The notes: generated by a model not told the origin, from the sequence alone. 64,000 bases of DNA from CAZNPH01 sp964574985 (GCA_964574985.1 CAZNPH010000015.1:42686-106685); one strand, 5' to 3'; numbered from the stretch's first letter, positions 18,213 to 27,706 are shown. Numbers and translations: made by a program.

Positions 18213-20441
18213 TTATGATTCTTCAAAATCGATCCGGAGCACTGCCGTGTCGGCACGACGCAGGTCTAGTGTGAACTCCGCCCCGGCATCCGCAGCCGCT
18301 TCCCCGGAAAAAGCATCGTATACCGCTGCAGGCCGTGGCAAAACCACCTTGCGCTGGCCGCTGAAAGAAGCATGAAGAGCCAGGAGATCGTTCCAGGCAA
18401 AGACCTGTTCACCTGACCCGGCGTATATGTGCACCCCGGCTTCCCGGGCGATTTGCCGGAGCACAACGGCGGGCAAAGCCGGGGCTCCCGACCAGACTGA
18501 CGTCCATCCGTCCAGCTTTCGCCTGAGAAGTGCCGGATATGCCGGCTGTAAATACCATCCCAGAATCTCAGTTTTCTCGTCATCCGGGGGCACCTTTCCT
18601 GCGAATACAGGCCGAAGCGGTGAATCGGTGCCGTACTGCACCAGGGTGCCGGTCAGGTGGCTGATGGCTTTTAAGGGCTGTGGCTGATCGCGGATCTCAA
18701 CCGGTAATCCCGTGATCTTTTGCATCGGACCGGCCGATAAGCCCGACTGAGTCATGCAATCCACGGCATAGAGCCAGACCAGGGTGCGGTTGTCCCGGGC
18801 CAGTTGTTCCCTGATCGCTGCATGAACCTTTTCGCCTACCTTCAGCGCATTCATAAACACGGCCATGCTGTACTGTTCCAGCCGGCCCTTGCGGGCCAGC
18901 AAAGGGATGTCTTCCAGGTAAAAGATATCTATGGGAGCGCCCAGGTGTGAAAGTTCGGAGATCTGCCGGCTGAACAGCGCATCGGTCAGCGGCCGGTCCT
19001 GGCGTATATACCGTATGCTTTCCTTGCTGGTGAAGACAGCGATCTGCGATCCGCTCCTGAATGGTTTCTTCATATCCTTCCGGGCCAGTACGGCAAAATT
19101 GGCGATTTGCCTGACCAGTTCATCACTGCCGAACCAATGCTCGCCCGAAAAGTCATGCCAGTACTCGGCTCCGCCGACCGAAAGCGTACCGGCGAAATTC
19201 CGTGTCAGCACACCGATTGACTGCCGGAGGGTGGGGCATTTCTGCTGCCAGCTCAGTTCGTCTTCCGTCATGTAAGTTGCCGTGTCTTCCTCCTCCCAGC
19301 TCAGCTTGCCGTGGAGTGAGACCGAGCCGGCCGCATAGTGCTGAAGCCATATCCCGCCGGGCACCCGCTCATGATGGGAGTGGATCAGGCCCAGGAAATC
19401 GATGTCCGGGGATTTCAATACCTTGTCGAATGCATGATGCCCGCTGTTGTGTACATGGGCCGGATGGGTGGCCGGCCAGAAATCGAATCCGTACCATGTG
19501 CCCACGATCTTCTCTGCCCCCACATCGGCAAGTGTTTCCTTGATCCGGCCGGCAACCTCGACACAGCTGCCGGCTACCACTTCAGAGTGATAGGTCAGGT
19601 AGTCGATGACGTTCCGGTTTTTTGCCGGGTTGAATAAGGCCGGTTCACCCCGTGCACGGGTACGGTTACGCGGAATTTCCACCGCGTCGAAACTTGCCCG
19701 GGGATCATTCCATGCCGACCGCAGCGTTTGGTTGTCTTTATAACGGTCACGCAGCCATTCCCGGAAACCGTCCCGCTGTACCCGGCTGTAATCGCTTAAC
19801 AACTCATCCCAGGAATAGGCCCACTCGATCACCCCGCCATGGTAGAAATACGCCATGATGTTCTGCGCGTACCGTTCCTCACAATAGCGGACCATGCTGT
19901 TCATCCACCCTGCCATATCGCGCCGGTATTTTCTGGAAGCAAAAGAGGGCCGCCGTTTGTGCGGCTCAATGTTTACCGGCTTCCCTGTGGCTGCATCCAG
20001 ATGGACCATCAGCTCTCCGGGATGTGCGTCAAGCCACCAGGTGGGCGGATGCCTGAGCAGCCGCATCATAAGGAGAATATCCGGATCAATATTCAGCAAC
20101 CGGTTCATCTGAAGCTCGAAGGCCTCTGTATCCAGGCTCCCGTCTTCGCGGGGCGTAATCAAACCCAGCATGCGGAACTGGTGAATGCCCGCTTCGGAGA
20201 ACTTTTGAAAGTCCCGGTAGGCGTTCCGGTGGCGGTCAGTCCGGTAGAAACCGTTGTGGGAAAAAGCCATGCCGGCATCGGGCCGGCCGTTGATGAACAG
20301 TCGCGGACTCCCGTTGTATTCGCGGACCGATGTTCTCAGCCGTTCCGGCTTTTCAAAAGCCAGGCCGGAGATGCCCAGTATCTCGACCATGCCGGCGGCG
20401 CCCAGTCCGCCACCGGCATGCAGAAATTGTCTTCTGTTCAT
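18213..20441 (-). CDS. Tat-exported GH42-like TIM-barrel glycosidase
   Basis: The protein of 742 residues begins MNRRQFLHAGGGLGAAGMVE, a clear twin-arginine signal. A TIM-barrel-like part follows: GIHQFRMLGLITPREDGSLD, YFYHGGVIEWAYSWDELLSD, FREWLRDRY, and a barrel-end acidic cluster LSWEEEDTATYMTEDE. Then comes a flavodoxin-like trimerisation-type domain (SQIAVFTSKESIRYI, IDIFYLEDIPLL) and a small C-terminal beta domain (FTLDLRRADTAVLRIDF). This order matches GH42 beta-galactosidases and relatives in clan GH-A. Glu in VIEWAYS or in the EEED cluster are candidates for catalysis but I cannot settle which. It leads a two-gene operon with the GH95-like enzyme. Confidence 0.65.
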   Translation of the reverse strand: MNRRQFLHAGGGLGAAGMVEILGISGLAFEKPERLRTSVREYNGSPRLFINGRPDAGMAFSHNGFYRTDRHRNAYRDFQKFSEAGIHQFRMLGLITPREDGSLDTEAFELQMNRLLNIDPDILLMMRLLRHPPTWWLDAHPGELMVHLDAATGKPVNIEPHKRRPSFASRKYRRDMAGWMNSMVRYCEERYAQNIMAYFYHGGVIEWAYSWDELLSDYSRVQRDGFREWLRDRYKDNQTLRSAWNDPRASFDAVEIPRNRTRARGEPALFNPAKNRNVIDYLTYHSEVVAGSCVEVAGRIKETLADVGAEKIVGTWYGFDFWPATHPAHVHNSGHHAFDKVLKSPDIDFLGLIHSHHERVPGGIWLQHYAAGSVSLHGKLSWEEEDTATYMTEDELSWQQKCPTLRQSIGVLTRNFAGTLSVGGAEYWHDFSGEHWFGSDELVRQIANFAVLARKDMKKPFRSGSQIAVFTSKESIRYIRQDRPLTDALFSRQISELSHLGAPIDIFYLEDIPLLARKGRLEQYSMAVFMNALKVGEKVHAAIREQLARDNRTLVWLYAVDCMTQSGLSAGPMQKITGLPVEIRDQPQPLKAISHLTGTLVQYGTDSPLRPVFAGKVPPDDEKTEILGWYLQPAYPALLRRKLDGWTSVWSGAPALPAVVLRQIAREAGVHIYAGSGEQVFAWNDLLALHASFSGQRKVVLPRPAAVYDAFSGEAAADAGAEFTLDLRRADTAVLRIDFEES

Positions 20442-20557
20442 AATTATTTTTTATGGACATGCCTGTTCACAGTATCCCTGACAGCGGGTGCATAGGACCC
20501 GGTTATTTTCCAGACGTGTGTAATTTTACGAATAAATGACCGGAAAACACAATTTTT

Positions 20558-20931
20558 TTATTCGTAACGCAGAGCTTCGGCCGGATTGGCCCGCGCCGTT
20601 CGACAATCAGAATTGCCGCGATCAGCAGGATGGCAATGCCCACGAGGGAAAAATTATAGATGTATTTTTTATCATGTGGTGGTTTGAATTGCTGTTCCAC
20701 TTCAGGATCCAGGTGTATTCCGGTCAATGGCTGGAGAAGCATTCCGTACCTTCCTCCGGTTTCTGCGAATTCATCGATGCTGATGCCCATGAAATTCTGG
20801 GGTTCCGGTCCGATCTTCATGGTCTTGCCCATGGGGTCCTTGTTGCCGAAAAGCCGGGCTGCGGCGGACTCGGCAAGTACCAACGTATGGGGCCGGTTGA
20901 GGGCTTTATCCGGAACAAAAAAGTTACACAA
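20558..20931 (-). pseudogene. Remnant of a MacB/FtsX-type ABC transporter permease
   Basis: One minus-strand frame reads PHTLVLAESAAARLFGNKDP and MGKTMKIG, the periplasmic MacB-type core of Bacteroidota permeases. It continues to KKYIYNFSLVGIAILLIAAI, the start of a membrane helix. The normal C-terminal end, ARANPAEALRYE with stop, is found in another frame at 20558-20593. About 300 intervening residues are missing and the N-terminal half is absent; the upstream limit has no start codon. So the gene is reduced to about 370 bases by deletion. Confidence 0.7.
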
Positions 20932-21040
20932 TTTTCTCTCTCTTTTTTTATTTGACTGTCAACTTGCCACCAAATCAATGATGCGAGTTTCATAAATAAT
21001 TTGTACTTTTTGGAAGACTTTTGTTTTCAATCAATCCCCT

Positions 21041-21681
21041 GTGATCAATAAAAAGGACATGGTGTTTCTTTCCGGGGTGGCCTTGCTGATCCTGTCAGGC
21101 TGTGCGGCTACCCGGAACATCTATTTCGATGCCCGGGCCCCCGCCATGCTGAATATTCCCCGGCATATCCAATCTTTGGCTATCATCGACCGGTCCGTCC
21201 CGGAAAACAAGGACCTGAACTTGCTGGAAGGGATCATTACCGGGGAAGGTGTGAAGCAGGATAAGCTGGCCACCCGGATCGTGATTGACGGACTGGCCCA
21301 AAGTCTGCAAAATTCCACCCGCTACGATGTGATTCGAACCGCTGAACAGATGAAGGGCTCCGGGGCGGGCGGCAGATTTCCTGTCCCTCTCTCATGGGAG
21401 GAGATCGAAAGGGATTATTTTACCCGGCCGCGCAAAAACCCCTATCTGGCAGAAGGGGCAAGGATGATGGAGGTGAACGACTGGGACCGTGCGATCAGTG
21501 CATTGAAGAAAGCCCTGGAGACAGGGGACATCAAGACCATGGGAAGGGCCGCTCATAACCTGGCGGTGGTTTATGAAATCCTGGGGGCAAATTCGGGAGC
21601 CGGAGATACAGGGACTACGGATACATACTGACCCGCCGCATCAATGAACGGAAATTGCTGGAACAGCAACTGGAGGAATAA
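21041..21681 (+). pseudogene. Internally deleted DUF6340-type lipoprotein
   Basis: The reading frame from GTG 21041 has a lipobox (LILSGC), then FDARAPAMLNIPRHIQSLAI, IDRSVPENKDLNLLEGIITG and LSWEEIERDY. It then jumps directly to a tetratricopeptide-like segment YLAEGARMMEVNDWDRAISA. The family normally has about 100 residues between these, so an in-frame deletion is likely. Near 21590 a frame shift follows; the other frame supplies SRRYRDYGYILTRRINERKL and ends QQLEE at TAA 21679-21681. The protein is a Bacteroidota surface or periplasmic lipoprotein of unknown function, here broken. Confidence 0.65.
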
Positions 21682-21704
21682 TTTCCAATATTAAATATTT
21701 ATTT

Positions 21705-22460
21705 ATGAGAACGAAACCTTTATTGTCCGTTATGATCCCCGTTGCTTTTTCCCTCGGGTATTATGCTACATTGGGCGATTGCAGCGCGCAGGTCCCGGAA
21801 GGATTTGTATCCCTGTTCAACGGGGAGGATCTCGCCCACTGGAAAGTGCCGGAAGGCGACAATGGCCACTGGAAGGTCCTGGACGGGGTCATTGATTACG
21901 ATGCCATGAGTGAGGCCGAAAAAGACAAAGCCCTATGGTCGGAAAAGGAATACCGGGATTTTGTATTGTATGTCGACTGGCGGATCAAGGAGACCCCATA
22001 TAAAAATCCCCGGGTGCCCATCATTTTGCCCAGTGGTTTGCACAAGCTGGACGAGAACGGGGAAGTGATCCGGATGGTGGTGCCGGATTCCGATTCGGGG
22101 ATCTACCTGAGGGGAAGCCCGAAATCCCAGGTGAACATCTGGTGCTGGCCGGTCGGATCCGGTGAACTGTACGGCTACAGGATGGATGAAAGCATGCCTG
22201 CTGAAGTACGCGAAGCCGCCACCCCGAAAATCCTGGCCGACAAGAATATCGGTGAGTGGAACACATTCAGGATCAAACTGAGGGGGAACCTGCTGAACGT
22301 CGAACTCAACGGCCATGAGGTCATTGTAGACGCCCGCCTTCCCGGATTGCCGAAAAAGGGCCCCATTGCGCTCCAGCACCACGGGAATATGGTGGACGGA
22401 AAATGGCTTTCCCCTCCCAGTCTCGTGCAGTTCAGGAATATTTACATCAGGGAATTGTAA
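21705..22460 (+). CDS. Secreted DUF1080 (3-keto-disaccharide hydrolase-type) protein
   Basis: A signal peptide (about 1-28) precedes a single concanavalin-like DUF1080 domain: FVSLFNGEDLAHWKVPEGDN, then DFVLYVDWRI, the DSGIYLRGSPKSQVNIW strand, WNTFRIKLRGNLLNVELNGH and GPIALQHHG. Length (251) is normal for the stand-alone form. Members bind or cleave glycans; some hydrolyse 3-keto-glucosides formed by Gfo/Idh oxidoreductases, but no such partner is seen here. It follows the broken DUF6340 gene by 23 bases and fits the glycan-degrading character of the left part of the window. Confidence 0.88.
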   Translation: MRTKPLLSVMIPVAFSLGYYATLGDCSAQVPEGFVSLFNGEDLAHWKVPEGDNGHWKVLDGVIDYDAMSEAEKDKALWSEKEYRDFVLYVDWRIKETPYKNPRVPIILPSGLHKLDENGEVIRMVVPDSDSGIYLRGSPKSQVNIWCWPVGSGELYGYRMDESMPAEVREAATPKILADKNIGEWNTFRIKLRGNLLNVELNGHEVIVDARLPGLPKKGPIALQHHGNMVDGKWLSPPSLVQFRNIYIREL

Positions 22461-22545
22461 ATCCAGGTAAAATTCCGGCGGAAAATATTCCGGGGATGCG
22501 TGCATCAGCCCGCCGGTTTTTCTGTGGCTTTCAAGGGAAATTTGT

Positions 22546-22553
22546 TAGCTTTG
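22546..22553 (+). promoter_or_regulatory. Candidate -7 box of apgM
   Basis: TAGCTTTG fits TAnnTTTG exactly and lies 28 bases before the ATG at 22582. No good -33 element was seen. Confidence 0.45.
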
Positions 22554-22581
22554 AACCCAGTTTTCATTCAAAAAATCTATC

Positions 22582-23796
22582 ATGGAAGATGTATATGGTA
22601 ACCTGATCAGTTCCCTTGCGGAACCCAATGACAAGCGGATCGTTCTGCTGGTGCTGGACGGACTCGGGGATTGTGACAACGACGGGAGGGGCACCGCCCT
22701 GCAGATCGCCGAAACTCCGAATATGGACAAGCTCGCGCAGGGCAGCGCCCTGGGGCAGTTATATCCCGTGGCCCCGGCCATCACGCCGGGGAGTGGACCC
22801 GGGCATCTCGGACTGTTCGGGTATGACCCCGTTATTTACCAGGTAGGCAGGGGTATTCTGAGTGCCCTGGGGGTCGAGTTCGATATCAAGGCGGGGGATG
22901 TGGCCGCCCGTTTGAATTTCTGCACCATTGACCGGGAAGGGAAAGTCATTGACCGCCGTGCGGGGAGGATCCCCACAGATGTTAATGAAGAGCTCGTACA
23001 GGAGATCAGAAAGAATGTGAAGCCGCCGGAAGGAGTTGAGCTGTTTTTCGAGACCGAGGCGGAGCATCGCGCTTTGCTGGTTTTGCGGGGGCACGGACTC
23101 GATGACAATATCGGGGATACCGATCCGCAAATGACCGGGGTGAAACCGCTGGAACCAAATGCGGGAGAGCATTCAAATTCCAGGACGGCCAGCATGGTCA
23201 GGGAAATCCTGGAACAGGTCCGTGAGATACTGAAAAACGAGGAAAAGGCCAATTTCATTCTTGCCAGGGGGTTTGCCAAACTGCCAGAATGGCCGATGTT
23301 TGCCGACCGTTACCGGGTCAGGCCCGCGGCCGTGGCAGGTTATCCCATGTACCGGGGGGTTGCCCGCCTGTTGGGCATGCCCGTTGTCTCACAGCCGACC
23401 ACGGCTGAAGATATCTGCCGGGAGACCGTAAAGTTCCTGATGGATTACACTTTCCTGTTCTCTCATTTCAAATACACGGACAAGACCGGGGAAGACGGGG
23501 ACATTGATGCCAAGGTTGAAGTGATCGAGGAAATGGACCGGGCCCTTCCCATCCTGCTGGAAGATCCGCCCGATGTGCTGGTGATCACCGGCGATCATTC
23601 GACCCCTCCGTCGATAAAGGCCCACAGCTGGCATCCGGTCCCGCTCCTGATGAAGGCACCTTACCTGAGGGGCGGATTCGCTGACCGTTTTGATGAGATT
23701 ACCTGCCGGACCGGAGAGGTCGGCACCATATATGCCAGGGAACTGATGCCACTGGCCATGGCCCATGCAGGCAAATTGCAGAAATTCGGCGCCTGA
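22582..23796 (+). CDS. apgM: Cofactor-independent phosphoglycerate mutase, archaeal type
   Basis: The 404-residue protein interconverts 3- and 2-phosphoglycerate in glycolysis. It belongs to the alkaline-phosphatase superfamily: metal-binding VLLVLDGLGDC at the N-terminus, catalytic serine in AITPGSGPGHLGLFGYDP, NFCTIDREGKVIDRRAGRI, and the C-terminal metal sites FSHFKYTDKTGEDGD and VITGDHSTPPSIKAHSWHP. Length and motifs match ApgM rather than the 510-residue GpmI. It has its own promoter-like element and converges with the alanine racemase gene, whose stop lies 18 bases beyond. Confidence 0.95.
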   Translation: MEDVYGNLISSLAEPNDKRIVLLVLDGLGDCDNDGRGTALQIAETPNMDKLAQGSALGQLYPVAPAITPGSGPGHLGLFGYDPVIYQVGRGILSALGVEFDIKAGDVAARLNFCTIDREGKVIDRRAGRIPTDVNEELVQEIRKNVKPPEGVELFFETEAEHRALLVLRGHGLDDNIGDTDPQMTGVKPLEPNAGEHSNSRTASMVREILEQVREILKNEEKANFILARGFAKLPEWPMFADRYRVRPAAVAGYPMYRGVARLLGMPVVSQPTTAEDICRETVKFLMDYTFLFSHFKYTDKTGEDGDIDAKVEVIEEMDRALPILLEDPPDVLVITGDHSTPPSIKAHSWHPVPLLMKAPYLRGGFADRFDEITCRTGEVGTIYARELMPLAMAHAGKLQKFGA

Positions 23797-23814
23797 ACCA
23801 AAAACGCCTCCCGG

Positions 23815-24969
23815 TTAGTTATCCACCAGGACCCGGTCGATGTTTTCAGGCAACCGGGTCAGCAGTTCGTAGTTCAGCAGGTTGTTCATTTCGCTGAATG
23901 ATGCCACGGATATGTTTTGTTCCCCCTGGTTCCCGATCAGGACAACCTCGTCACCGGTCCGTACGTCCGGGACCTGGGTGATGTCTGCGATCAGCATGTT
24001 CATATTGACATTGCCGACCACCGGCACCTGCTGGCCCCTGATGAGGACCCGGCCGTTGTTGCTGAGGATCCTGCTGAAGCCGTGGACATATCCGACCGGG
24101 ATGACCGCTATGGTTTTCCGGTCCTGGGTAAAAAAGGAGGTCCCGTACCCTATGAATTCACCCTCTTTCACATGTTTGATGGTCATGATCCGGGTTTTCC
24201 AGGTCAGGACCCGCCTAAGCGGATTGTCTTTTTCCCGGGTATGATGAAAATACTGGATCATGGTTTCGGGGCTCGGCCAGTAGCCGTATAGGAGGATCCC
24301 GACACGCGCCATGTCCATCCGGGTCCTGGGGTAATTGATGCTGGCGGCCGAACATGCCGTGTGGCAGATTTCCGGGCAAGGGCCCTGCCGGGTGAACTTT
24401 TTCATCATCCGGTTGAACTTGCTGATCTGTTTCTGGATCCGTACGTGGTTGGCAATGTTTTCCGGACCGGCGTAATGTGTACAGATGCCCTTCAATCTGA
24501 GCAGTCTTTCGTTTTCCTTCAGCCACCGGAAAAGTCCGGGCAGGGAAGAAGCATCGAATCCCGTTCTGTGCAGTCCGGTTTCCAGTTCTATGTGTATCCT
24601 GGCCGGCTTGCCTCTCTTTTTGGCTGCCGGGATCAACTTCTTCATGACTTCATGGTCATAAACATAGAATTCGATCCCGTTTTCGATCACCCAGTCCATA
24701 TCCCTTTCCGGGATCCAGCCCATGATCATGATGCTGCTTCCGGGTTTTTTGATCTTCCGGACACGGAATGCTTCATCGGTGCTGAAAACGGAAAAATGAT
24801 CCACCCCGGTTTTTTCCAGAACGGGCACAATGATCTCAATGCCGTGGCCGTATGCATTGCCTTTCACTACAGCCGACAACCTGGTTTCGGGACCGAGGAT
24901 TTTTCTGATGAATCCGGTATTATGGATCAGTGCCGGTTTGCTGAGCTCAATGACGGATGTACTGCTCAT
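23815..24969 (-). CDS. alr: Alanine racemase
   Basis: PLP-dependent fold-type III enzyme making D-alanine for peptidoglycan. The PLP lysine is Lys36 in AVVKGNAYGHG, the second catalytic base is the tyrosine in GYGTSFF, and VGNVNMNMLIADITQVP with GDEVVLIGNQG marks the C-terminal beta domain. Length of 384 is typical. It is the last gene of a minus-strand unit (M20 amidohydrolase, GNAT, second racemase, this gene) with a 23-base gap before it. Lack of other D-Ala genes in the window leaves peptidoglycan function to family knowledge. Confidence 0.95.
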   Translation of the reverse strand: MSSTSVIELSKPALIHNTGFIRKILGPETRLSAVVKGNAYGHGIEIIVPVLEKTGVDHFSVFSTDEAFRVRKIKKPGSSIMIMGWIPERDMDWVIENGIEFYVYDHEVMKKLIPAAKKRGKPARIHIELETGLHRTGFDASSLPGLFRWLKENERLLRLKGICTHYAGPENIANHVRIQKQISKFNRMMKKFTRQGPCPEICHTACSAASINYPRTRMDMARVGILLYGYWPSPETMIQYFHHTREKDNPLRRVLTWKTRIMTIKHVKEGEFIGYGTSFFTQDRKTIAVIPVGYVHGFSRILSNNGRVLIRGQQVPVVGNVNMNMLIADITQVPDVRTGDEVVLIGNQGEQNISVASFSEMNNLLNYELLTRLPENIDRVLVDN

Positions 24970-24992
24970 GGATCAGTGCCGGTGGTTTGACA

Positions 24993-26087
24993 TTACATGT
25001 GCTTCTTACTGATAAACTTCGAGTTCAGGAGACGGGCAACCCCCATATAATTTGCTTCGAATTCTATGCTGTTTCCCACACGGTATCTTGGATCGCCGTT
25101 CTTGTCCGTGTTGTCCCCCAGGTCATAAACGGTCATGTCGGATGTGGTTCCCAGGAACTGCACGTTTTTGTCCACCGGGGTAATGTCCCGGGTGTCGACA
25201 TCCAGAATGCCGAAATCCATGATCCCCTTGTATGTTTTTACATTCCCGTTTTCCGAGGGATCGGAAATGTGTCCGATGCTGGCTCCTTCGATGACCCCCT
25301 CGGGTTTGACATCTTTTTCTTCCAATTCAATGATGTTCGCGAAGAACCTGAATGTGTCGGTGGACAGATCCCGGAAGGGGGCGTTGTCGTACGGACTGGT
25401 GCCGAAGAAAGCGGTTTCCCCGATCCTGAAATGATTGATCCCTTTGGGTAATCTGTCCATTTCCAGAACGGGAAGGGTAATGGAGCTCCCCCCTGAAACA
25501 AGCTCGATCCTGATATCAAACTTTTCTTCGAGCAATTGTTTGTACAACACAAGCTGCAATAGCTTGTCGTACGTCGGTTCAACCCCGTACATGCAACCCA
25601 GGTTTGTTCCGATGCCGATGACCCTGATGTTGGGCAGGTCAAAGATCTTTTTGTAGAATTTGACCACGTTCTTTCTCAGGATCCCTTCCCGCAATTCCCC
25701 CAGCTCGAGCATGATGATGACCTTGTGGATCTTGTTCTGACTGATAGCCGCCCTGTTCAGCGCCTTGATGGTGGAGAATGAGGTGTTGGCCGAAATGTCC
25801 GCATAACGGACCACATTTTCTGCTTCCACGGATGCAGGCGGCTTGATGTAAATGGTGATCAGATCCGGTTTGACCTTTTTCAGCGTTTCAACACTTGATA
25901 ATCTGGAATCTCCTATGGAATGTATGTCTTTGAGCACGTCTTCACGGAGGATGACATTCAGCAGATCTATATCCCCTGAAAATACCTTGGTGACCAGACT
26001 CCAGCAAATACCCTGTTCTTTCAGGTATGTGCTGAGTTTTTGGATATTGTCCAGGATATTGCCTGTATTGATCTGTAATTCAGCCAT
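24993..26087 (-). CDS. Ornithine racemase-like PLP enzyme (alanine racemase N-terminal family)
   Basis: A 364-residue fold-type III PLP protein: Lys34 in WSLVTKVFSGD is the Schiff-base position, and the barrel includes KVIIMLELGELREGI and VSGGSSITLPVLE. These wordings, together with IHSIGDSRLSS, fit the ornithine racemase (Orr)/YhfX-like group rather than Alr. The C-terminal part resembles the Orr beta domain (FLGTTSDMTVYDLGD). Substrate could be ornithine or another basic amino acid. It sits 11 bases after a GNAT gene and 23 bases before alr, so two different racemases are expressed from one transcript. Confidence 0.85.
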   Translation of the reverse strand: MAELQINTGNILDNIQKLSTYLKEQGICWSLVTKVFSGDIDLLNVILREDVLKDIHSIGDSRLSSVETLKKVKPDLITIYIKPPASVEAENVVRYADISANTSFSTIKALNRAAISQNKIHKVIIMLELGELREGILRKNVVKFYKKIFDLPNIRVIGIGTNLGCMYGVEPTYDKLLQLVLYKQLLEEKFDIRIELVSGGSSITLPVLEMDRLPKGINHFRIGETAFFGTSPYDNAPFRDLSTDTFRFFANIIELEEKDVKPEGVIEGASIGHISDPSENGNVKTYKGIMDFGILDVDTRDITPVDKNVQFLGTTSDMTVYDLGDNTDKNGDPRYRVGNSIEFEANYMGVARLLNSKFISKKHM

Positions 26088-26098
26088 GAATACAAATG

Positions 26099-26554
26099 TT
26101 ATTTCGGAGTATACCGCATTTCGGCATACTTGTTGGTAAATCCCATCTTTTCATACAGCCGTTTGGCCGGATTGTCATATTCGACATGCAGCTTGATGCT
26201 GCCTTTTGCCACTTCAAATGATTTTTCAATGATCTTTCTGCCGATGCCCCGGCCTCTTTTATTCTCATCAACGGCTACATATACCAGTATATTCTCCGGG
26301 ATATAATCTTCCATCCCGGTACGGTTCATTACCAGTCCGCCCACCAGCTCCCCGTCAAGCCATGCCGCCAGCAGGAATCCTCCTTTCCCTTCCTGATCTG
26401 AAAATGCATAATCGATGGATTTGCCGATGGCTTCCCCGGGATCGCCAAAACGGCCGAGATGTTCATGCATGAAATCAATAAAGGCATTTCTTCCCGGTTT
26501 TTGGTTCCAGTCCGATTCCTTCTGCAAAACTTCAATGTTCAACTTTTGTGTCAT
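26099..26554 (-). CDS. GNAT-family N-acetyltransferase
   Basis: The 151 residues form a complete GNAT fold: a mid-domain strand LAAWLDGELVGGLVMNR, YVAVDENKRGRGIGRKIIEK with the acetyl-CoA pyrophosphate-binding R/Q-x-x-G-x-G/A segment, and the C-terminal LHVEYDNPAKRLYEKMGF. The acceptor is not predictable from sequence. Sitting between an M20 amidohydrolase (10 bases upstream) and two amino-acid racemases, it may acetylate the alpha-amino group of a D- or L-amino acid, the reverse of what its M20 neighbour might remove. This is inference from gene order. Confidence 0.88.
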   Translation of the reverse strand: MTQKLNIEVLQKESDWNQKPGRNAFIDFMHEHLGRFGDPGEAIGKSIDYAFSDQEGKGGFLLAAWLDGELVGGLVMNRTGMEDYIPENILVYVAVDENKRGRGIGRKIIEKSFEVAKGSIKLHVEYDNPAKRLYEKMGFTNKYAEMRYTPK

Positions 26555-26563
26555 TTTGAATGA

Positions 26564-27706
26564 TTATAGGGTGTTCATATATTCCTGTATGGCGGCGAAT
26601 GCCTGGATGCCGGTTCCAATGAGCTCATCGGGGAAGTCATATCCGGGGCTGTGGAGTCCGGCATGTGTTTCTCCCGCTCCGATGCCGAAAAAAGCGGTTT
26701 TATACCTGGAACCGTACCGGGAAAAATCTTCGGACCACCGGAAAACTTTTTTTGCCCTGGTATACTGAATGTTCTTCTTTTTCAGGGCATTTTCGAGGAT
26801 ATTCATGGCTTCCGGGTGATTTTCCAGGGCGGGGAAGGGCTCCGTGAAGCTTGTTTCCGGTTCCAGGTTTTCACGCCGCGCATGCCTGATTACCAGGCGG
26901 CCGGCCCTGTGTGACAGTTTTTCCATGTCACTGTTCTTATAAGCGCGGAGGGTTGCCCGGAGTTCGGCATATCCTGCCGATGTCCCGAAGGCGATCTCGC
27001 CCAGCCGGATGTGTACGATGGTGATCAGGGTAAAGGATGAAAAAAGGTCCTGATGGCCTGAGAGCTTTAAAAGATCCATGACGATCCGGGATACCGCAAG
27101 GGCCGGATTGATCCCTTTTTCCGGTTCTCCGGCATGGGCGGTCCGTCCTTTAAGCTTGATGAGCATGCCTTTTGAGGCGCAGGCAAAGGTGTTGTGCCTG
27201 ATGATGATCCGGTGAATGGGGAACCCGGGAAGATTGTGCAATGCAAATACACAGGCAGGATCACAGGCGGTGAAATTTTTGTCTTCCATAACCCTGGCAG
27301 CTCCTTCACCCGTTTCTTCGGCCGGCTGGAACAGCAGGAAAGTTTTTCCTTTCCTGGGTGGGTGGTTGGCAAGATATTCCGCGAAACCCGCCATGATGGC
27401 CATATGTCCGTCGTGTCCGCATGCATGGGATATTCCGGCCCGTTCCGACCGGTAACCGGTGTTGCCTGTTTCCTGCACGGGCAGTGCATCCATTTCGCAC
27501 CGGAACATCAGGTTTTTTCCGGGTTCCTTTCCTTCAAAGACCATGATGAATCCGTTCCCCCCGGTATTGCCCATGATTTTCCCCGGCTGGAAGGATTTCA
27601 AAAAGCTGATGAGTTTTCCGGGGGTTCTTGTTTCCCGGCCCGGCAATTCCGGATGTTGATGAAGATCTTTCCGTAATGAGATAAATTTTTCTGTTTCGGG
27701 ATACAT
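26564..27706 (-). CDS. M20 family amidohydrolase (N-acyl amino acid hydrolase type)
   Basis: Metallopeptidase-fold amidohydrolase of 380 residues, starting MYPETEKFISLRKDLHQHPE, with an ATG at 27706. Metal ligands are seen in HACGHDGHMAIMAG and PAEETGEGA, plus VFALHNLPG and the dimerisation-domain segment GRTAHAGEPEKGINP. These are the signatures of the IAA-amino acid hydrolase / hippurate hydrolase subgroup, which cleaves N-acyl-amino acids. It is the first gene of the four-gene amino-acid operon. The longer frame begins with TTG 9 bases upstream; ATG is preferred. Confidence 0.93.
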   Translation of the reverse strand: MYPETEKFISLRKDLHQHPELPGRETRTPGKLISFLKSFQPGKIMGNTGGNGFIMVFEGKEPGKNLMFRCEMDALPVQETGNTGYRSERAGISHACGHDGHMAIMAGFAEYLANHPPRKGKTFLLFQPAEETGEGAARVMEDKNFTACDPACVFALHNLPGFPIHRIIIRHNTFACASKGMLIKLKGRTAHAGEPEKGINPALAVSRIVMDLLKLSGHQDLFSSFTLITIVHIRLGEIAFGTSAGYAELRATLRAYKNSDMEKLSHRAGRLVIRHARRENLEPETSFTEPFPALENHPEAMNILENALKKKNIQYTRAKKVFRWSEDFSRYGSRYKTAFFGIGAGETHAGLHSPGYDFPDELIGTGIQAFAAIQEYMNTL

